DNA of 64,000 nt from Candidatus Obscuribacter sp. (lineage in GTDB: Bacteria > Cyanobacteriota > Vampirovibrionia > Obscuribacterales > Obscuribacteraceae): NCBI GenBank assembly GCA_021772095.1, contig JADYXR010000122.1:62001-126000 (forward strand), in the 5' to 3' direction. Shown one piece after another: positions 62,991 through 64,000 of this stretch (its first letter is position 1; each line of letters begins with the position of its first letter). The position numbers were made by a program, and so were the translations under genes. Under the pieces are notes generated by a model. It did no database searches, had not been told where the DNA came from, and saw nothing but the letters and a program-made list of their open reading frames with translations.

Positions 62991-63166
62991 GAGCGGTTCT
63001 CCGCGATATCAATCATCGCTTCAATCTCTTCATCCTGGCAAATCTGACAAGACCAGAAGCGATTTGTCACCGCCCAAATTCCACACTCGCGTTTTGAACA
63101 GGTGATTCTTTTGCATTTGAAACATTCCTTGCGTGTGTCTAAATGCAGTTCTTCGAGGCATCTCAT
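62987..63166 (-). CDS. Cys-rich zinc-finger microprotein
   Basis: A 59-residue protein from the ATG at 63166: four CxxC-like knuckles are present when the frame upstream is included (YCMRC, ECFKC, TCSKREC, SCQIC). The first Cys pair straddles the ATG, so the true start may be up to ten codons upstream (to ~63196), where GGGAG lies but only a non-standard codon (ATC) is available. The tail (QDEEIEAMIDIAENRS) is acidic. It resembles small zinc-ribbon/treble-clef adaptors. Its stop overlaps the ATG of the next ORF. Confidence 0.6.
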   Translation of the reverse strand: MRCLEELHLDTRKECFKCKRITCSKRECGIWAVTNRFWSCQICQDEEIEAMIDIAENRS

Positions 63167-63196
63167 GCAATAACGTATTTCGGAATTATCGATTGG

Positions 63197-63704
63197 TGAA
63201 CTCCCTCAGATTATTTGCAATCCGGCAACTAAAAAATCTATCTTCTATTATCGACTATCTAATTGAATAAAACGAATGGTACGATTGCAAACACAAATTC
63301 GCGATCAACAACGAGTCGCGGATCGCTATGATCGTCGTAATGACCGAGACCGCCGTTGGCGCTAAGCCACCACTGGCGATATCTTCGTTCTAAGTTTGGA
63401 AACGGCACAACTCTTGAAGTTGTGCCGTTTCCTTTGTCTAGAAGCTTACGGTCAGAACTTGCATGCGCGCTAAAGCTTGGAGCTATTCGGTCTGGATTTC
63501 CACGAGCTTGATGCGCGCGTCGAAAAGTTGTCGCTCTCTTTGAGCCCAGCGAACTATATATAAGGATTGGAAACAGATCGCGTTTGTCCTCTGCGATCAT
63601 TCGCCAAAGTCTTATATCCGGAGACCTTGCCTCACCGGTTGATTGGCGTCACCTGCGGGATAGAGCAACTTCGCTATTGGGTCGATCGTCATTTAGCAAT
63701 CGAT
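63197..63704. other. Intergenic region, 508 bp
   Basis: Between the 3' end of tryptophan dioxygenase and the zinc-finger gene, both minus strand. It contains one strong hairpin (63398-63432). Open frames here look non-coding. A CTATATATA string lies near 63553. Confidence 0.45.
63398..63432. terminator. Strong hairpin terminator
   Basis: Perfect 15-bp stem (arms 63398-63412 and 63418-63432, 5-nt loop). Located 270 bp after the tryptophan dioxygenase stop on the minus strand; T-rich flank on the plus strand. Probably ends one of the flanking transcripts. Confidence 0.7.
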
Positions 63705-64000
63705 TTACAGGGTCAAGTAAGTGCGCAGTTGCCAGAGATCTGGAAAGCATTTCTTGTTTAGTGTCGAGCGCAGATATCCGACGCCTTCACTACCGCCGGT
63801 GCCTGGTTTGAAGCCGATGATGCGTTCGACCACGGTGACGTGATGGGTCCGCCACAGAAGAATGAGTTCGTCCAGGTCGAGGAGCCGTTCTGCTAAATCG
63901 TGGAAGTCGAGATATTTGTCTGGCTCGTCATAGAGCTTTTTCAGCTCATTAATTCTCGCCACTTGATTCGGATCGGGACCGCCACCGGATTCAGTGCCTG
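63705..64000 (-). CDS. kynA: Tryptophan 2,3-dioxygenase, C-terminal fragment
   Basis: The gene enters from the right edge; about the last 98 codons are here. The family signature is clear: HHVTVVERIIGFKPGTGGSEGVGYLRSTL and FPDLWQLRTYL, with the His in RTHHVTVVER corresponding to the proximal heme ligand region. The enzyme oxidises L-tryptophan to N-formylkynurenine with O2. The internal GTG at 63962 is not a true start. Other kynurenine-pathway genes would lie outside the window, if present. Confidence 0.92.
   Translation of the reverse strand, partial: GTESGGGPDPNQVARINELKKLYDEPDKYLDFHDLAERLLDLDELILLWRTHHVTVVERIIGFKPGTGGSEGVGYLRSTLNKKCFPDLWQLRTYLTL

Noticed and set aside
63259-63600. A 113-codon frame across the strong hairpin near 63398-63432
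   Set aside because: It runs through a terminator and has Arg/Ser-rich, non-protein-like sequence.

Overview
The window reads as one contiguous, gene-dense bacterial chromosome segment of roughly 50% GC. It has one tRNA gene and no insertion sequence, phage, integrase, CRISPR array or rRNA that I could see. The mix of genes (three eukaryote-like Ser/Thr kinases with unusual extracytoplasmic tails, several TPR/Sel1/HEAT proteins, ovothiol synthase, a respiratory succinate dehydrogenase, a mitochondrial-type aconitase, many lineage-specific secreted low-complexity proteins) best matches what I know of non-photosynthetic Cyanobacteria such as Obscuribacterales (Melainabacteria/Vampirovibrionia). 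That placement is a family-level inference, not a search result.

Layout. 1-7.9 kb: 3' end of a phosphopantetheinyl transferase, a kinase-LRR-Sel1 receptor protein, an SRPBCC protein, a two-TM protein, a secreted TPR protein and an RlpA-like protein. 8.0-11.4 kb: sdhC-sdhA-sdhB operon on the minus strand. 11.9-17.8 kb: alpha/beta hydrolase, ovothiol synthase OvoA and small proteins. 18.2-24.7 kb: an 815-aa repeat protein, a 66-aa membrane protein, a DUF3060 protein and a TPR protein downstream of aconitase (24.7-27.0 kb). 27.4-33.5 kb: a proline-rich repeat protein with an apparently frameshifted tail, GNAT, S41 protease, AmpG-like permease, gluconokinase. 33.8-41.2 kb: a Met/Gly-rich secreted protein, HEAT protein, ribbon-helix-helix regulator, a 1.38-kb stretch without recognisable genes, exonuclease III, acyl-CoA dehydrogenase. 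41.5-48.2 kb: DUF4139 protein, then a minus-strand IMPase - RNase D - Ser/Thr kinase operon, then a YbjN-like protein. 48.5-53.4 kb: tRNA-Asn, isochorismatase-family hydrolase, small hypotheticals, a tandem-HU protein and a Gln/Pro-rich protein. 53.6-64 kb: a membrane spermidine-synthase-like protein, a two-gene phosphorelay/GGDEF signalling operon, a 50-aa membrane protein, a third kinase, a DUF3592 protein, a Cys-rich zinc-finger microprotein with a coupled and apparently frameshifted ORF, and the 3' end of tryptophan 2,3-dioxygenase.

Functionally, the recognisable metabolism is aerobic (succinate dehydrogenase, aconitase, acyl-CoA dehydrogenase, O2-dependent tryptophan dioxygenase and OvoA). 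The remainder is mainly signalling and cell-envelope proteins. No single compact new defence or mobile system stands out. The points I consider most worth checking are the 17-bp degenerate repeat clusters in two intergenic regions, the tandem-HU protein, the zinc-finger microprotein with its overlapping CCC-TAA frameshift ORF, the frameshifted tail of the proline-rich protein, the 8-residue repeat inside OvoA, and the Cys/His motif in the Sdh membrane anchor.
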